Source: Geminicoccus roseus DSM 18922 | GTDB taxonomy: Bacteria; Pseudomonadota; Alphaproteobacteria; Geminicoccales; Geminicoccaceae | Reading direction: 5' to 3' | Length of the DNA stretch: 64,000 nt | Assembly (NCBI RefSeq): GCF_000427665.1 | Contig: NZ_KE386572.1 | Coordinates: forward strand, 2,380,196-2,444,195 | Shown here: in pieces, positions 54,464 to 63,827 of the stretch | How positions within the stretch are numbered: the stretch's first letter is position 1 | Layout of the letters: each line of letters starts with the position of its first letter | Position numbers and translations under genes: made by a program | Notes under the pieces: generated by a model | The model's input: the letters and a program-made list of their open reading frames with translations, nothing else | Databases searched by the model: none | Told to the model about the DNA's origin: nothing

Positions 54464-54935
54464 ATCGCCCGCCACGGGAGTGGTCGTCATCCACACCGAT
54501 GGTGGCTGCAGCGGCAATCCCGGGCCAGGCGGCTGGGGTGCGGTGCTGAACTGGAACGGCACCGAGCGTGAGCTTTCCGGTGGGGAGGACCTCACCACCA
54601 ACAACCGCATGGAACTGATGGCGGCGATCGAAGCGCTCGAGGCGCTCAAGCGCCCCATGAAGGTCGCCCTCTACACCGACAGCGTCTATGTGCGCGACGG
54701 CATTACCCGCTGGATCCATGGCTGGAAGCGCAACGGCTGGAAGACCGCCGCTAAGGGAGCCGTGAAAAACGAGGACCTCTGGCGCCGCCTGGACGCCGCC
54801 TGTCAGCGGCACGACGTTTCCTGGCACTGGCTGAAGGGCCATGCGGGGCATCCGGAGAACGAGCGCTGCGATCAGTTGGCTGGCGCGGAGATCAAGAAGC
54901 GCAAGCAGGCGCTGGCGGGGGCCGGAAAGGGCTGA
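54453..54935 (+). CDS. rnhA: Ribonuclease HI
   Basis: Degrades RNA in RNA-DNA hybrids, 160 residues from GTG 54453 (an earlier GTG at 54426 is possible but adds sequence inside thrB). Catalytic carboxylates: Asp in [11 protein letters not shown], Glu in [10 protein letters not shown], Asp in [12 protein letters not shown] and Asp in NERCDQLA. The basic-protrusion segment [10 protein letters not shown] is present. The last base of its TGA is the first base of the next gene's ATG. Confidence 0.96.
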   Translation: MSAESPATGVVVIHTDGGCSGNPGPGGWGAVLNWNGTERELSGGEDLTTNNRMELMAAIEALEALKRPMKVALYTDSVYVRDGITRWIHGWKRNGWKTAAKGAVKNEDLWRRLDAACQRHDVSWHWLKGHAGHPENERCDQLAGAEIKKRKQALAGAGKG

Positions 54936-56005
54936 TGATGGACGGGGTCTGCCGCGACTGGCTGGACGATGCGATCCGCAGGATCGAGGCCGACGCCACC
55001 CGCTCCGCCGATACCCACCTGATCCGCATGCCGCTGCCGGCGACGCCAGGCATCGCCCTTTATTTCAAGGACGAGTCGACCCATCCCACCGGCAGCCTGA
55101 AGCACCGTCTGGCCCGCTCCCTGTTCCTCTATGCGCTGTGCAATGGCTGGATCGGTCCTGGCACCACGGTCGTCGAGGCGTCTTCGGGCTCCACCGCGGT
55201 GTCCGAGGCCTACTTTGCGCGCCTGTTGGGCCTGCCGTTCGTCGCGGTGATGCCGGCCAGCACCTCGCCGGCCAAGGTCGCTCTCATTGAGCGGGAGGGC
55301 GGTCGCTGCGAGATGGTCGACGATCCGGGCCAGGTCTATGCGCGCAGCCGCGAACTGGCGGCTGCCTGCAAGGGCCACTTCATGGATTAGTTCACCTTCG
55401 CCGAGCGCGCCACCGACTGGCGCGGCAACAACAACATCGCTGAATCAATTTTTACCCAGCTGGCCCTGGAAGACCATCCGCAGCCCCGCTGGATCGTGTG
55501 CGGCGCCGGCACCGGCGGGACCTCCGCCACGCTTGGACGTTATGTGCGCTATCGGCGCCACCCGACCCGGATCTGCCTGGCCGATCCGGAGCGTTCGGTG
55601 TTCCATCGCCGGCTCGCGGGAGAGGCGGCACCGGTTGCGGCCGGACCGGGCTCCCTGATCGAGGGGATCGGTCGCCCGCGGGTCGAGCCGTCGTTCGTGC
55701 CGGAACTGATCGACCGCTGGCAGGCTGTGCCGGACCCCGCCAGCATTGCCGCGGCCAGGATTGCCAGCCGCGTGCTGGGGCGGCCCTGCGGCGGGTCCAC
55801 CGGCACCAATCTCTGGGTCGCGGCGGAGCTGGCCGCCGAAATGGCCTCGGCTGGGAAAAGCGGATCCATCGTCACGCTGCTGTGCGACAGCGGCCAGCGC
55901 TATGCCGGCACCTATTTCGACGATGGCTGGGTTGCCGGCCAGGGTTGCGACCTTCGACCCTATGTAGAGCGGCTGGAATCCTTCCTGGCGACCGGACGAT
56001 TCTAG
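54935..56005 (+). pseudogene. PLP-dependent cysteine synthase-like gene with in-frame amber codon
   Basis: One continuous frame encodes a cysteine-synthase-family protein (about 356 codons, normal length for the 'PLP-dependent cysteine synthase family'), broken only by TAG at 55388-55390 (codon 152). The N-part has the PLP lysine ([11 protein letters not shown], Lys57) and [19 protein letters not shown]. The C-part resumes at once with [34 protein letters not shown] and [13 protein letters not shown]. Homologs I recall read D-Q-F here, so CAG to TAG is the likely single change. Both halves keep normal codon use, so the mutation is recent, or the amber is read through, or it is a sequencing error. 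Confidence 0.85.
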
Positions 56006-56289
56006 CTTGTTGGCCATGAGCAAAAGACCGGCAAGTCGTGCCGCTAGACCAAGCGTGCTGCATGAATTCTGCACTCGCAGAAATGTCCCGTAGAGATTCT
56101 CTTTTGCTTTCATCAGTTTAGCGGCCATCGCGAAACGTCCTGTTACGCGAAATTGGGACTTGCCGCCTCCTGCGTCCTGGCGGATCCTCTTGTGAAGGGC
56201 CGATTGCGCATGTCGGTCCCATTCGTGTGCGCATACGGCTTCCGGCCGCTGCCAGCGGACGGGCTGGACGAGACCCCTTGGAGAGAATG
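56006..56289. promoter_or_regulatory. Upstream region of the amine oxidase cluster
   Basis: These 284 bases are clearly AT-richer than the genes around them (for example TTCTCTTTTGCTTTCATCAG near 56100) and contain no gene. They should hold the promoter of the first copper amine oxidase. I could not assign boxes; no sigma-54 GG-N10-GC element was found. Confidence 0.5.
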
Positions 56290-58275
56290 ATGGCGTTGCG
56301 CGTCGAAGAGGCGATTCTGGCCAATCCCGTGGTTCGCCCGGAGCATCCGCTGGATCCATTGAGCGCCGACGAGATCCGCAGGGCCGCGTCGGTCATCCGT
56401 GACCATTTCGGGTTCGGCGAGAACCTGCGGGTGGAGACGATCGATATCCAGGAGCCGCCCAAGCAGGTCGTGCGCGACTATGTCCAGGGCGAGCCGTTCG
56501 AGCGGATCGCCCGCTTCAACGCCTATGAGCGGGGTGTCATGGGCGTTTGGGTCGGCCGGGTCGACCTGAACAAGGGCGAGGTGATCTCCAAGGAGTTCCG
56601 CGAGAACGCCCGCGCCATGGTCGCTGTCGAGGAAATCCTCGACATCGAGCGCAAGGTGAAGGATTACCCGGACTTCCGCGCGGCGCTGAAAAAGCGCGGC
56701 CTGCTCGACGAGGTCGAGTACATGGCGGTCGATCCTTGGACGGTCGGCAGCTTCGGCATCGACAAGGAAGCCGGCCGCCGGGTGATGAACTGCTTCATCT
56801 GGATGCGCACCTTCCCGCTCGACAACTACTACGCGCATCCGGTGGAAGGCCTGCATGTGCTGGTCGATCTCGCCACCGCCGAGATCATCGAGGTCACCGA
56901 CCATTTCGCCGAGAGTGGTGACTACATCCCGGTGCCGCGCACGCCGCTGAACTACGACTCCGACATCATCAAGGAGTACCGCAAGCCGTCTTCCCGCCTG
57001 GACGTGGTCCAGCCGGACGGGCCGGGCTTCCTGGTCGAGGGCAACAAGGTCACCTGGGAGAACTGGGACTTCCGCGTCGGCTTCAACGGTCGCGAGGGCC
57101 TGACCCTGCACACGGTCGCCTACAGCCATGCCGGCAAGCGGCGCCCGATCATGTACCGTGGGTCGATCGCCGAGATGGTGGTGCCCTACGGCACGCCCGA
57201 GCGTTCGCACTACCGCAAGAACGTGTTCGACAACGGCGAACTCGGCTTTGGCCGCATGGCCAACTCGCTGGAACTCGGCTGCGACTGCCTGGGCTACATC
57301 CACTACTTCGACGCCGTGGTGCCCACCCTGTTCGGCGAGCCGCGCACGATCAAGAACGCGATCTGCCTGCATGAGGAAGACGCCGGGCTGTCCTGGAAGC
57401 ACTACGACCTGCGCACCGAGCGCACCGAAGTGCGGCGGGCCCGCAAGCTGGTGATCTCGTCGATCTCCACGATCGGCAACTACGAGTACGCGTCCTACTG
57501 GTATCTGCACCAGGACGGCCGCATCGAGTACGAGATGAAGGCCACCGGCATCATCAACACCGCGGCCTGCCACCCGGGTCAGCCCGGCAAGTGGGGTACC
57601 GAGGTGGCGCCGGGCGTGGTCGGGCACATCCACCAGCATGTGTTCTGCGCGCGTCTGGACATGGAGGTCGATGGCCCGAACAACACCGTGGTCGAATGCG
57701 ACACGCTGGTCGACCCGGTCGGCAGCGCAGACAACCCGTACGGCAACGCCTTCTACGTCCAGCAGACCCCGTTGACGTCGGAACTGGAGGGGCGCCGCCA
57801 GGTCGATTTTTCCCGGATGCGCTACTGGAAGGTGGTGAACCCGGAGGCGAAGAACTGGCTCGGCCAGTCGACCGCCTTCAAGCTGGAGCCGATGTCGGCG
57901 GTGCAGCCATTCACCCATCCCGACAGCCCCTCCGGCAGGCGGGGCCGCTTCATCCAGAATCACCTCTGGGTGACGGCGTTCCATCCCGAGGAACGCTATC
58001 CGGCCGGCGAGTTCGTCAATCAGTCCACCGGCGACGACAGCGTCGAGGTCTGGACCGAGCAGAACCGGCCCATCGAGAACGCCGACATCGTCCTGTGGCA
58101 CAGCTTCGGCCTGCACCACCTGCCGCGCCCTGAGGACCATCCCGTCCAGCCCTGCGTGGTCTGCGGCTTCAAGCTGATGCCGTCCGGGTTCTTCGATCAG
58201 AACCCGGTGATCGACCTGCCGCCGGAGAAGAACGCAGCCAGCAAGCTGCACGGCAGCAGATGCTGCCACTCGTGA
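56290..58275 (+). CDS. tynA: Copper-containing primary amine oxidase 1
   Basis: Oxidises primary amines to aldehyde, ammonia and H2O2 using copper and the self-made topaquinone (TPQ). The 661 residues (start MALRVEE at 56290, four bases after GGAGAG) have N2/N3-type domains and the large catalytic beta-sandwich. Tyr398 in IGNYEY is the TPQ precursor, Asp314 in VFDNGE the catalytic base, and His448/His450 in IHQH copper ligands. The third ligand lies in the GLHHLPRPEDHPVQP segment. There is no signal peptide, so it is probably cytosolic like the Arthrobacter enzyme. The C-terminus ends in Cys-Cys (658-659). A terminator follows. Confidence 0.95.
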   Translation: MALRVEEAILANPVVRPEHPLDPLSADEIRRAASVIRDHFGFGENLRVETIDIQEPPKQVVRDYVQGEPFERIARFNAYERGVMGVWVGRVDLNKGEVISKEFRENARAMVAVEEILDIERKVKDYPDFRAALKKRGLLDEVEYMAVDPWTVGSFGIDKEAGRRVMNCFIWMRTFPLDNYYAHPVEGLHVLVDLATAEIIEVTDHFAESGDYIPVPRTPLNYDSDIIKEYRKPSSRLDVVQPDGPGFLVEGNKVTWENWDFRVGFNGREGLTLHTVAYSHAGKRRPIMYRGSIAEMVVPYGTPERSHYRKNVFDNGELGFGRMANSLELGCDCLGYIHYFDAVVPTLFGEPRTIKNAICLHEEDAGLSWKHYDLRTERTEVRRARKLVISSISTIGNYEYASYWYLHQDGRIEYEMKATGIINTAACHPGQPGKWGTEVAPGVVGHIHQHVFCARLDMEVDGPNNTVVECDTLVDPVGSADNPYGNAFYVQQTPLTSELEGRRQVDFSRMRYWKVVNPEAKNWLGQSTAFKLEPMSAVQPFTHPDSPSGRRGRFIQNHLWVTAFHPEERYPAGEFVNQSTGDDSVEVWTEQNRPIENADIVLWHSFGLHHLPRPEDHPVQPCVVCGFKLMPSGFFDQNPVIDLPPEKNAASKLHGSRCCHS

Positions 58276-58313
58276 ACTCCTCTAGACCGGTCTGACCGAG
58301 GCCGGTCCTTCAG

Positions 58314-58358
58314 AAAGACCCACAGCATGGAGACATGCTGTGGGTCTTTTGCTTCTTC
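58314..58358 (+). terminator. Intrinsic terminator between the two amine oxidase genes
   Basis: AAAGACCCACAGCATG (58314-58329) pairs perfectly with 58334-58349 around a GAGA tetraloop, followed by TGCTTCTT. It is the strongest hairpin in the window. It implies that the second oxidase gene and the ABC genes have a separate promoter in the AT-rich 58360-58460 stretch. Confidence 0.88.
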
Positions 58359-58475
58359 AGTGGTCGTTCTTTGCCTAATCCATAGGCGTCATTGCTCAAT
58401 ATTCAGACTTGAAATTATTCGGTTATCGCTGATCCTCCTTGGACTGCCTTTGGCGATCACCAGGAGGTCTGACGG

Positions 58476-60458
58476 ATGGCTTTGCGACTCGAGGAAACCT
58501 TGGCGACCGCCGCGATGGCGTTGCCGGACCATCCGCTGGATCCGCTTTCGGCGGCGGAAATTTCGGCGGCAAGCGCATTGGTCCGCGCCCATTTCGAGCA
58601 GGACCCCAGCCTGCTGTTCGAGACGATTGATCTGGAGGAGCCGGCGAAGGAGGTCGTGCGCAGCCATGTCGCCGGGGCGCCGCTGCCGCGGGTCGCCCGC
58701 TTCAACGCTTATCGCAAGGGCGAGACCGGCGTCTTCAAGGGACTGGTCGACTTGGTCGCGGGTGTCGTCAGCAAGGTCGAGTTCCTGCCCGGCGTCCGGC
58801 CGATGATCTCGCCGGAAGAGTTCATGATGATCGAGGAGGCCGCCAAGGCGGATCCACGCTTCATCGCCGCCCTGGAGCGGCGGGGCCTCGGCGACAAGCT
58901 CGACCTGATCTGCGTCGATCCGTGGAGTGCCGGGAACTTCGGGGTGCCGGGCGAAGAAGGAAAGCGGCTCGCGCATACCTTCGTGTGGATGCGCATGTTC
59001 CCCCTCGACAACTACTACGCCCATCCCGTCGAGGGCATCAACGTCGTGGTCGACGTCGACAAGATGGTCGTCCTGCGCGTCGACGACTACTTCGCGGATG
59101 CCGAGCCCATCCCGGTGCCGGAGACGCCGGTCAACTACGACAGCGCCATCGTCACGAGCTACCAGCCGGCTGGCAAGCCGCTGGATGTCGTCCAGCCGGA
59201 TGGCCCGAGCTTCGTCGTCGAGGGCAACAAGGTCAGCTGGCTTGGCTGGGACCTGCGCGTCGGCTTCAACGGCCGCGAGGGTTTGGTCCTGCACCAGATC
59301 GGCCACAGCAGGGACGGCCGGCGGCGCCCCATTGTCTACCGCGCATCGATTGCGGAAATGGTGGTGCCTTATGGGTCCAATGAGCGGGCCCACCATCGCA
59401 AGAACGTGTTCGACAGCGGTGAGTACGGGTTCGGCCGCCTGGCCAATTCCCTGGAACTCGGCTGTGACTGCCTGGGCCATATCCACTATTTTGATGTCCA
59501 GCTCTCGGACCTTCAGGGCAACCCGCGCACCATCAAGAACGGGATCTGCCTGCACGAGGAGGACGCGGGCCTTGCCTGGAAGCATTTCGACTTCCGTACC
59601 GAACGGACCGAGACCCGCCGGATGCGACGACTGGTGATTTCGTCGATCACGACGGTCGGCAACTACGAATACGGGTCCTACTGGTATCTCTACCAGGACG
59701 GGAACATCGAGTTCGAGATGAAGGCCACCGGGGTGATCAACACCGCTGCCTGCATTCCGGGCAATCCGGGCAAATATGCCACCGAAGTGGCACCTGGCGT
59801 CGTCGGCCAGATCCATCAGCACCTGTTCTCGGCGCGCCTGGACATGGAGGTCGACGGCCCCGCCAACACGGTGGTCGAGTGCAACACCGTGGCGCCGCCC
59901 ATGGGGCCGGAGAACCCCTATGGCAACGTCTTCTACGTGGAGGAAACGCCGCTCACCACGGAACTCGCGGCGCGCCGCAACGCCGACTTCGACCAGCAGC
60001 GCTACTGGAAGATCACCAATCCGGACGTCCGCAACTGGGTCGGCAAGCCCACCGCCTACAAGCTGCTGCCGACCTCGGTGGTAAAGGCCTACACCCATCC
60101 GGAAGGGCCTTCGGGCAAGCGTGCCGGCTTCATCTACAACCATCTCTGGGTGACGCCGTTCTCGGCCGACGAACGCTATCCGGCGGGGGAGTTCATGAAC
60201 CATTCCCCGGGCGGGGAGGGGCTGCCGGACTGGACGGCGCGCAACCGTCCGATCGAGAACACGGACATCGTTCTCTGGCACAGTTTTGGCTTGCACCATC
60301 TGCCGAGGGTCGAGGACCACCCGGTTCAGCCATGCGTGCGCTGTGGCTTCATGCTGATGCCGACCGGGTTCTTCGACCGCAATCCCGTCATCGACCTGCC
60401 GCCTGGCAAGAACGAGGCGAGCCGGTCGAATGGCAAGGCCAGCTGCTGTTCCGCATGA
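58476..60458 (+). CDS. Copper-containing primary amine oxidase 2 (tandem paralog)
   Basis: A 660-residue paralog of the preceding enzyme, very similar from MALRLEE onward. Active-site residues are conserved: Tyr397 (VGNYEY, TPQ precursor), Asp313 (VFDSGE), His447/His449 (IHQH). It also lacks a signal peptide and ends in a Cys-Cys tail (657-658). AGGAGG lies 9 bases before the ATG. The binding-protein gene begins 25 bases after its stop, so it is the oxidase directly linked to amine import. Differences from copy 1 spread through the N-terminal domains suggest divergence in substrate. Confidence 0.95.
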   Translation: MALRLEETLATAAMALPDHPLDPLSAAEISAASALVRAHFEQDPSLLFETIDLEEPAKEVVRSHVAGAPLPRVARFNAYRKGETGVFKGLVDLVAGVVSKVEFLPGVRPMISPEEFMMIEEAAKADPRFIAALERRGLGDKLDLICVDPWSAGNFGVPGEEGKRLAHTFVWMRMFPLDNYYAHPVEGINVVVDVDKMVVLRVDDYFADAEPIPVPETPVNYDSAIVTSYQPAGKPLDVVQPDGPSFVVEGNKVSWLGWDLRVGFNGREGLVLHQIGHSRDGRRRPIVYRASIAEMVVPYGSNERAHHRKNVFDSGEYGFGRLANSLELGCDCLGHIHYFDVQLSDLQGNPRTIKNGICLHEEDAGLAWKHFDFRTERTETRRMRRLVISSITTVGNYEYGSYWYLYQDGNIEFEMKATGVINTAACIPGNPGKYATEVAPGVVGQIHQHLFSARLDMEVDGPANTVVECNTVAPPMGPENPYGNVFYVEETPLTTELAARRNADFDQQRYWKITNPDVRNWVGKPTAYKLLPTSVVKAYTHPEGPSGKRAGFIYNHLWVTPFSADERYPAGEFMNHSPGGEGLPDWTARNRPIENTDIVLWHSFGLHHLPRVEDHPVQPCVRCGFMLMPTGFFDRNPVIDLPPGKNEASRSNGKASCCSA

Positions 60459-60483
60459 AGCCAACCGACAGAGGATGCCCCGC

Positions 60484-61665
60484 ATGAAGCCGAAGAATTT
60501 CCTGCAGTCCTTCAGCGCTTCCCGGCGGGACTTCCTCAGGCAGTCATCCATGTTGGCCGGCGGCATCGCCGCCGCTTCCGCGCTTCCCCGGGCGGCGTTT
60601 GCCGCCCGGGAAAACGAAATGAACATCTACTGCTGGGAAGGCTACAACTCGGACAAGGTGCTGGACCCGTTCCGGACCGAGTTCAACTGCACGGTCAAGG
60701 CGCAGGGCCTGATCTCGGATCCCGACGCGGTCAACCAGCTCCGCGCAGGCGACACCAAGATCTGGGACGTCATCAACCTGAACAACAGCTGGGGACGCCG
60801 GCAGCTCTATCCCGAAAACCTGATCGTGCCCCTGGACCAGGAGCGGTTCCGCCCGCATTGGGAGATGATGCTGCCCGAGTTCAAGTACCCCTATAAGTGG
60901 GCGATGTCGGAGGACGGCAAGGAACTGCTCGGCATGATCCAGCGGTTCGGCCCCTCCGGCATGCTGATCAACACCGACGACGTGTCCCAGGCGACCCTGG
61001 AGGACGAGGGCTACGACCTGATGCTGTCGGACGACTTCAAGGGCAAGTATGCTGTCCTGATGTACGACGACTGGGTGATCATGCATGCGGTGATCGCCGC
61101 GGGCTTCAGCCCGTTCCGCCCGCTGACCGACGACGAGATCGCCATCTACGAGACGACGATCCGCAAGATCATCAACAATGCCTCGTTCCTGTCCGACGAC
61201 ATGAACGCGATCGCGCTGGGCATCATCAACGGCTCGATCTCCGGCAGCTTCCCCGGCAGCGTCTATACCGTCTCCACGGCCCGCTACGACGGCAACCCGA
61301 ACCTGCGCTGCGTGGTGCCGACCAAGGGGCCGGAGGAACTGGAAGGCAAGGCGGGGGTCTGCTGGATGGAACTGACCTCGCTGGTCAACAACCCGCAGCT
61401 CTCGCCGCGCGGCGCGGACTTCCTGGAGTACTGCTACCGCCCGGAAACCTGCAAGGCGGTGTCCTTCGCCGAGGGCACCTTCAACCCGGTCGGGCAGATG
61501 GGCGACCCGCGGGTCATGGAGCTGTTCGACGGGGAGGAGCTGGATGCCTTCCAGTGGGACGAGATGTCGGCGCTGATGTCCCGCTGCGCCGACTTCGACA
61601 CCATCCCCTCCTACCCGAAGCTGCACGAGATCTTCTCGGCCGCCGTGCGCGAACGCCAGGCGTGA
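60484..61665 (+). CDS. Polyamine-type ABC transporter substrate-binding protein (Tat-exported)
   Basis: A 393-residue PotD/PotF-like extracellular binding protein. The N-terminus has a twin-arginine motif (SASRRDFLRQ, Arg14/Arg15) and cleavage near AAFAARE. ENEMNIYCWEGYNSDKVLDP is the family opening. WDVINLNNSWGRR, IQRFGPSGMLINTDDVS and SISGSFPGSVYTVSTARYDG follow. PotD-type proteins are usually Sec-exported, so Tat export is less common. It precedes the ATPase and permeases, consistent with supplying amines to the oxidases. The ATG at 60484 is preferred to one at 60475 crowded by the ribosome-binding site. Confidence 0.88.
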   Translation: MKPKNFLQSFSASRRDFLRQSSMLAGGIAAASALPRAAFAARENEMNIYCWEGYNSDKVLDPFRTEFNCTVKAQGLISDPDAVNQLRAGDTKIWDVINLNNSWGRRQLYPENLIVPLDQERFRPHWEMMLPEFKYPYKWAMSEDGKELLGMIQRFGPSGMLINTDDVSQATLEDEGYDLMLSDDFKGKYAVLMYDDWVIMHAVIAAGFSPFRPLTDDEIAIYETTIRKIINNASFLSDDMNAIALGIINGSISGSFPGSVYTVSTARYDGNPNLRCVVPTKGPEELEGKAGVCWMELTSLVNNPQLSPRGADFLEYCYRPETCKAVSFAEGTFNPVGQMGDPRVMELFDGEELDAFQWDEMSALMSRCADFDTIPSYPKLHEIFSAAVRERQA

Positions 61666-61739
61666 TCTACCCGGCATCGGCCCGTTCCGGCCGGTGCCTT
61701 TTCTCCGTTCGGGCCCGATAATCCGGAGATCCAGCCGCG

Positions 61740-62846
61740 ATGGCGATGACGTCACCTGCCGCAAGCCCGGCCAAGCCGATTCTCGAACTCCGTGGCATCG
61801 ACCGGATCTTCGGCGACTTCGCCGCCGTGGACCGCATCAATCTCGATATTCGGGAAGGCGAGTTCTTCACCATCGTCGGGCCGTCCGGCAGCGGTAAGAC
61901 CACGATGGTGCGCATGCTGGTCGGGATGGACAAGCCGACCCACGGCGACATCCTGCTCAAGGGCCGGCGCATCAACGACATGCCCGCCAACAAGCGCCCG
62001 ACCTGCATGGTGTTCCAGTCGCTCGCCTTGTTTCCGCACCGCACGGTTGGCCAGAACATCGAATTCCCGCTCAAGATCAGGGGCGTCGATCCGGCTGCCA
62101 GGAAGAAGCGGGCGTTGGAACTGATGGCGCAGCTTCGCCTGCCCGAAAACTACTACGGCAAAGCGGTCACCCAGTGCTCGGGCGGCGAGCGGCAGCGCGT
62201 GGCGCTCGCCCGTGCTCTGGCGTTCGATCCGGAGATCCTGTTCTTCGACGAGCCGCTGTCCGCGCTGGACTACAAGCTGCGCAAGATCCTGGAAAAGGAA
62301 CTCAAGGACATCCACCGCGAGACCGGCAAGACCTTCGTCTACATCACCCACTCGCTGGAGGAGGCGATGGTGATGTCCGACCGGATCGGGGTGATGAACC
62401 GCGGCCGGTTCGTGCAGGTCGGCACGCCGCACGAGATCTACGCCACGCCTTCCGACCGGTTCGTGTCCGAGTTCATGGGCGAGGTGAACATCATCGACGT
62501 GTGCCGGGGCGACGAGGGAAAGGTCGTGGACACCGCGTCCGGCCGGGCGCTCGCGGTGCCGTTCCTGCCGCAGGGGTTCGAGACCGGCACGGTCGTGGTG
62601 CGCCCGGAATCGATCCGGTTCTGCGAGAACGGCGCCACAGCGGACAACCTGCTGCAGGGAACCGTCTTCAACGAGTACCTGCTGGGCTCGCGGGTCCAGT
62701 ACCAGGTCCGGGTCGAAGGGGGCGGCACCTTCCTGGTCGAGAAGCTGCGCGAGCAGCGCCTGGAAGGCGGGCTGGACCGCCCGATCACCATCGGCTTCGA
62801 CACCTCCGACATGATGATCTTCGCGACCAACCGCCTGCAGCAGTGA
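61740..62846 (+). CDS. Polyamine-type ABC transporter ATP-binding protein
   Basis: A 368-residue PotA-like ATPase. Walker A GPSGSGKTTM, Q-loop VFQSLALFPH, signature CSGGERQRVALARAL (Cys in place of the usual Leu), Walker B ILFFDEPLSALDYKLR and H-loop YITHSLEEAMVMSDR. A C-terminal TOBE domain (about 285-365) has VVVRPESIRFCENG. The unusual Cys in the signature is a minor variation. It lies 74 bases after the binding-protein gene and 48 before the first permease. Confidence 0.92.
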   Translation: MAMTSPAASPAKPILELRGIDRIFGDFAAVDRINLDIREGEFFTIVGPSGSGKTTMVRMLVGMDKPTHGDILLKGRRINDMPANKRPTCMVFQSLALFPHRTVGQNIEFPLKIRGVDPAARKKRALELMAQLRLPENYYGKAVTQCSGGERQRVALARALAFDPEILFFDEPLSALDYKLRKILEKELKDIHRETGKTFVYITHSLEEAMVMSDRIGVMNRGRFVQVGTPHEIYATPSDRFVSEFMGEVNIIDVCRGDEGKVVDTASGRALAVPFLPQGFETGTVVVRPESIRFCENGATADNLLQGTVFNEYLLGSRVQYQVRVEGGGTFLVEKLREQRLEGGLDRPITIGFDTSDMMIFATNRLQQ

Positions 62847-62894
62847 TGCCGGGCAGCCCCGGATCCGTCGGCATCTGAAACAAGGACCGAATTC

Positions 62895-63824
62895 ATGGCG
62901 AGTGCCGGGAGTGCGATCGGGATCGAGGCGGTGGCAGCGCCAGCGGCCCGTCCCATAGCACGCAGACCTCATGTACTTGACTGGCTCAGGCAGCCAGGAG
63001 TCCTGACCGCGGTGCCGATGACGGTGCTGCTGCTCGCGGGCTTTGTCGGGCCGCTGCTGCTGGTGACGATCTTCGCCTTCATGCCGGCGCAGAGCTTTTC
63101 GGTCCTCCAAACGCCGACGCTCGCCAACTTCGAGGAGATCCTCGCGACCTCCTACTATATCTCCTTCCTTTCCTCGGTCTGGCTGGCGGCCCTCACGGTC
63201 CTGATCCTGTTCGTGATCTGCTATCCGGTCGCCTACGCGATGGTCCGGGTGTTCGGCCATCGCGGCAGCATTCTGGCGGTGCTGATCACTGCCCCCTTGT
63301 TCGTGGCGGAGAACCTGCGCCTGCTGGGCTGGGTCCTGTTCCTGGTCAAAGGGGGGGTGGTTTCGGGCAGCCTCGAGACCTTCTTGGGCATCCAGGTTGA
63401 CTCGATGCTCTATACCTCGGCCGCAACCCTGTTCGGCCTGGTCTATGTCTATCTGCCGTTCATGCTGTTCCCGATGACGCTCGGCATCTCCATGGTGCCG
63501 ATGCAGATGCGCGAGGCTGCCTTCGACCTCGGCGCCAGCCGCTGGCAGGTCCTGAAGGAGGTCGACATCCCGCTGGCGATGCCCGGCATCCTGATCGGCG
63601 CCCTCATGACCTTCATCCTGGCCGCGGGCGCCATCTCGGAAGCGAAGATCCTGGGAGGCACCGCCGTGGTCATGATCGCCCAGGACATCCAGAAGGAATT
63701 CACCTTCGCGCAGAACTGGCCCAAGGGCTCGGCGCTGTCGGTCCTGATGATCCTCCTGGCCGGAGGGCTGGCGCTGACGCTGCTCAAGCGGATCGACCTC
63801 GACGGCATTTTCGGGCGGAGATGA
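62895..63824 (+). CDS. Polyamine-type ABC transporter permease 1 (PotB-like)
   Basis: A 309-residue inner-membrane permease with about six helices after a 30-residue N-terminal extension. The docking EAA loop is EAAFDLGASRWQVLKEVDIP (about 206-225). Helices near 35-60, 95-120, 135-160, 180-200, 235-260 and 280-300 fit PotB/PotH. Its stop is separated by three bases from the second permease start. Confidence 0.92.
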   Translation: MASAGSAIGIEAVAAPAARPIARRPHVLDWLRQPGVLTAVPMTVLLLAGFVGPLLLVTIFAFMPAQSFSVLQTPTLANFEEILATSYYISFLSSVWLAALTVLILFVICYPVAYAMVRVFGHRGSILAVLITAPLFVAENLRLLGWVLFLVKGGVVSGSLETFLGIQVDSMLYTSAATLFGLVYVYLPFMLFPMTLGISMVPMQMREAAFDLGASRWQVLKEVDIPLAMPGILIGALMTFILAAGAISEAKILGGTAVVMIAQDIQKEFTFAQNWPKGSALSVLMILLAGGLALTLLKRIDLDGIFGRR

Positions 63825-63827
63825 GTG

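Noticed and set aside
56143-60626. Two very long leftward frames (708 and 745 codons) opposite the amine oxidases
   Set aside because: They resemble each other only because the sense genes are paralogs; the composition is antisense-like (VDDV, HLH, QAEA).
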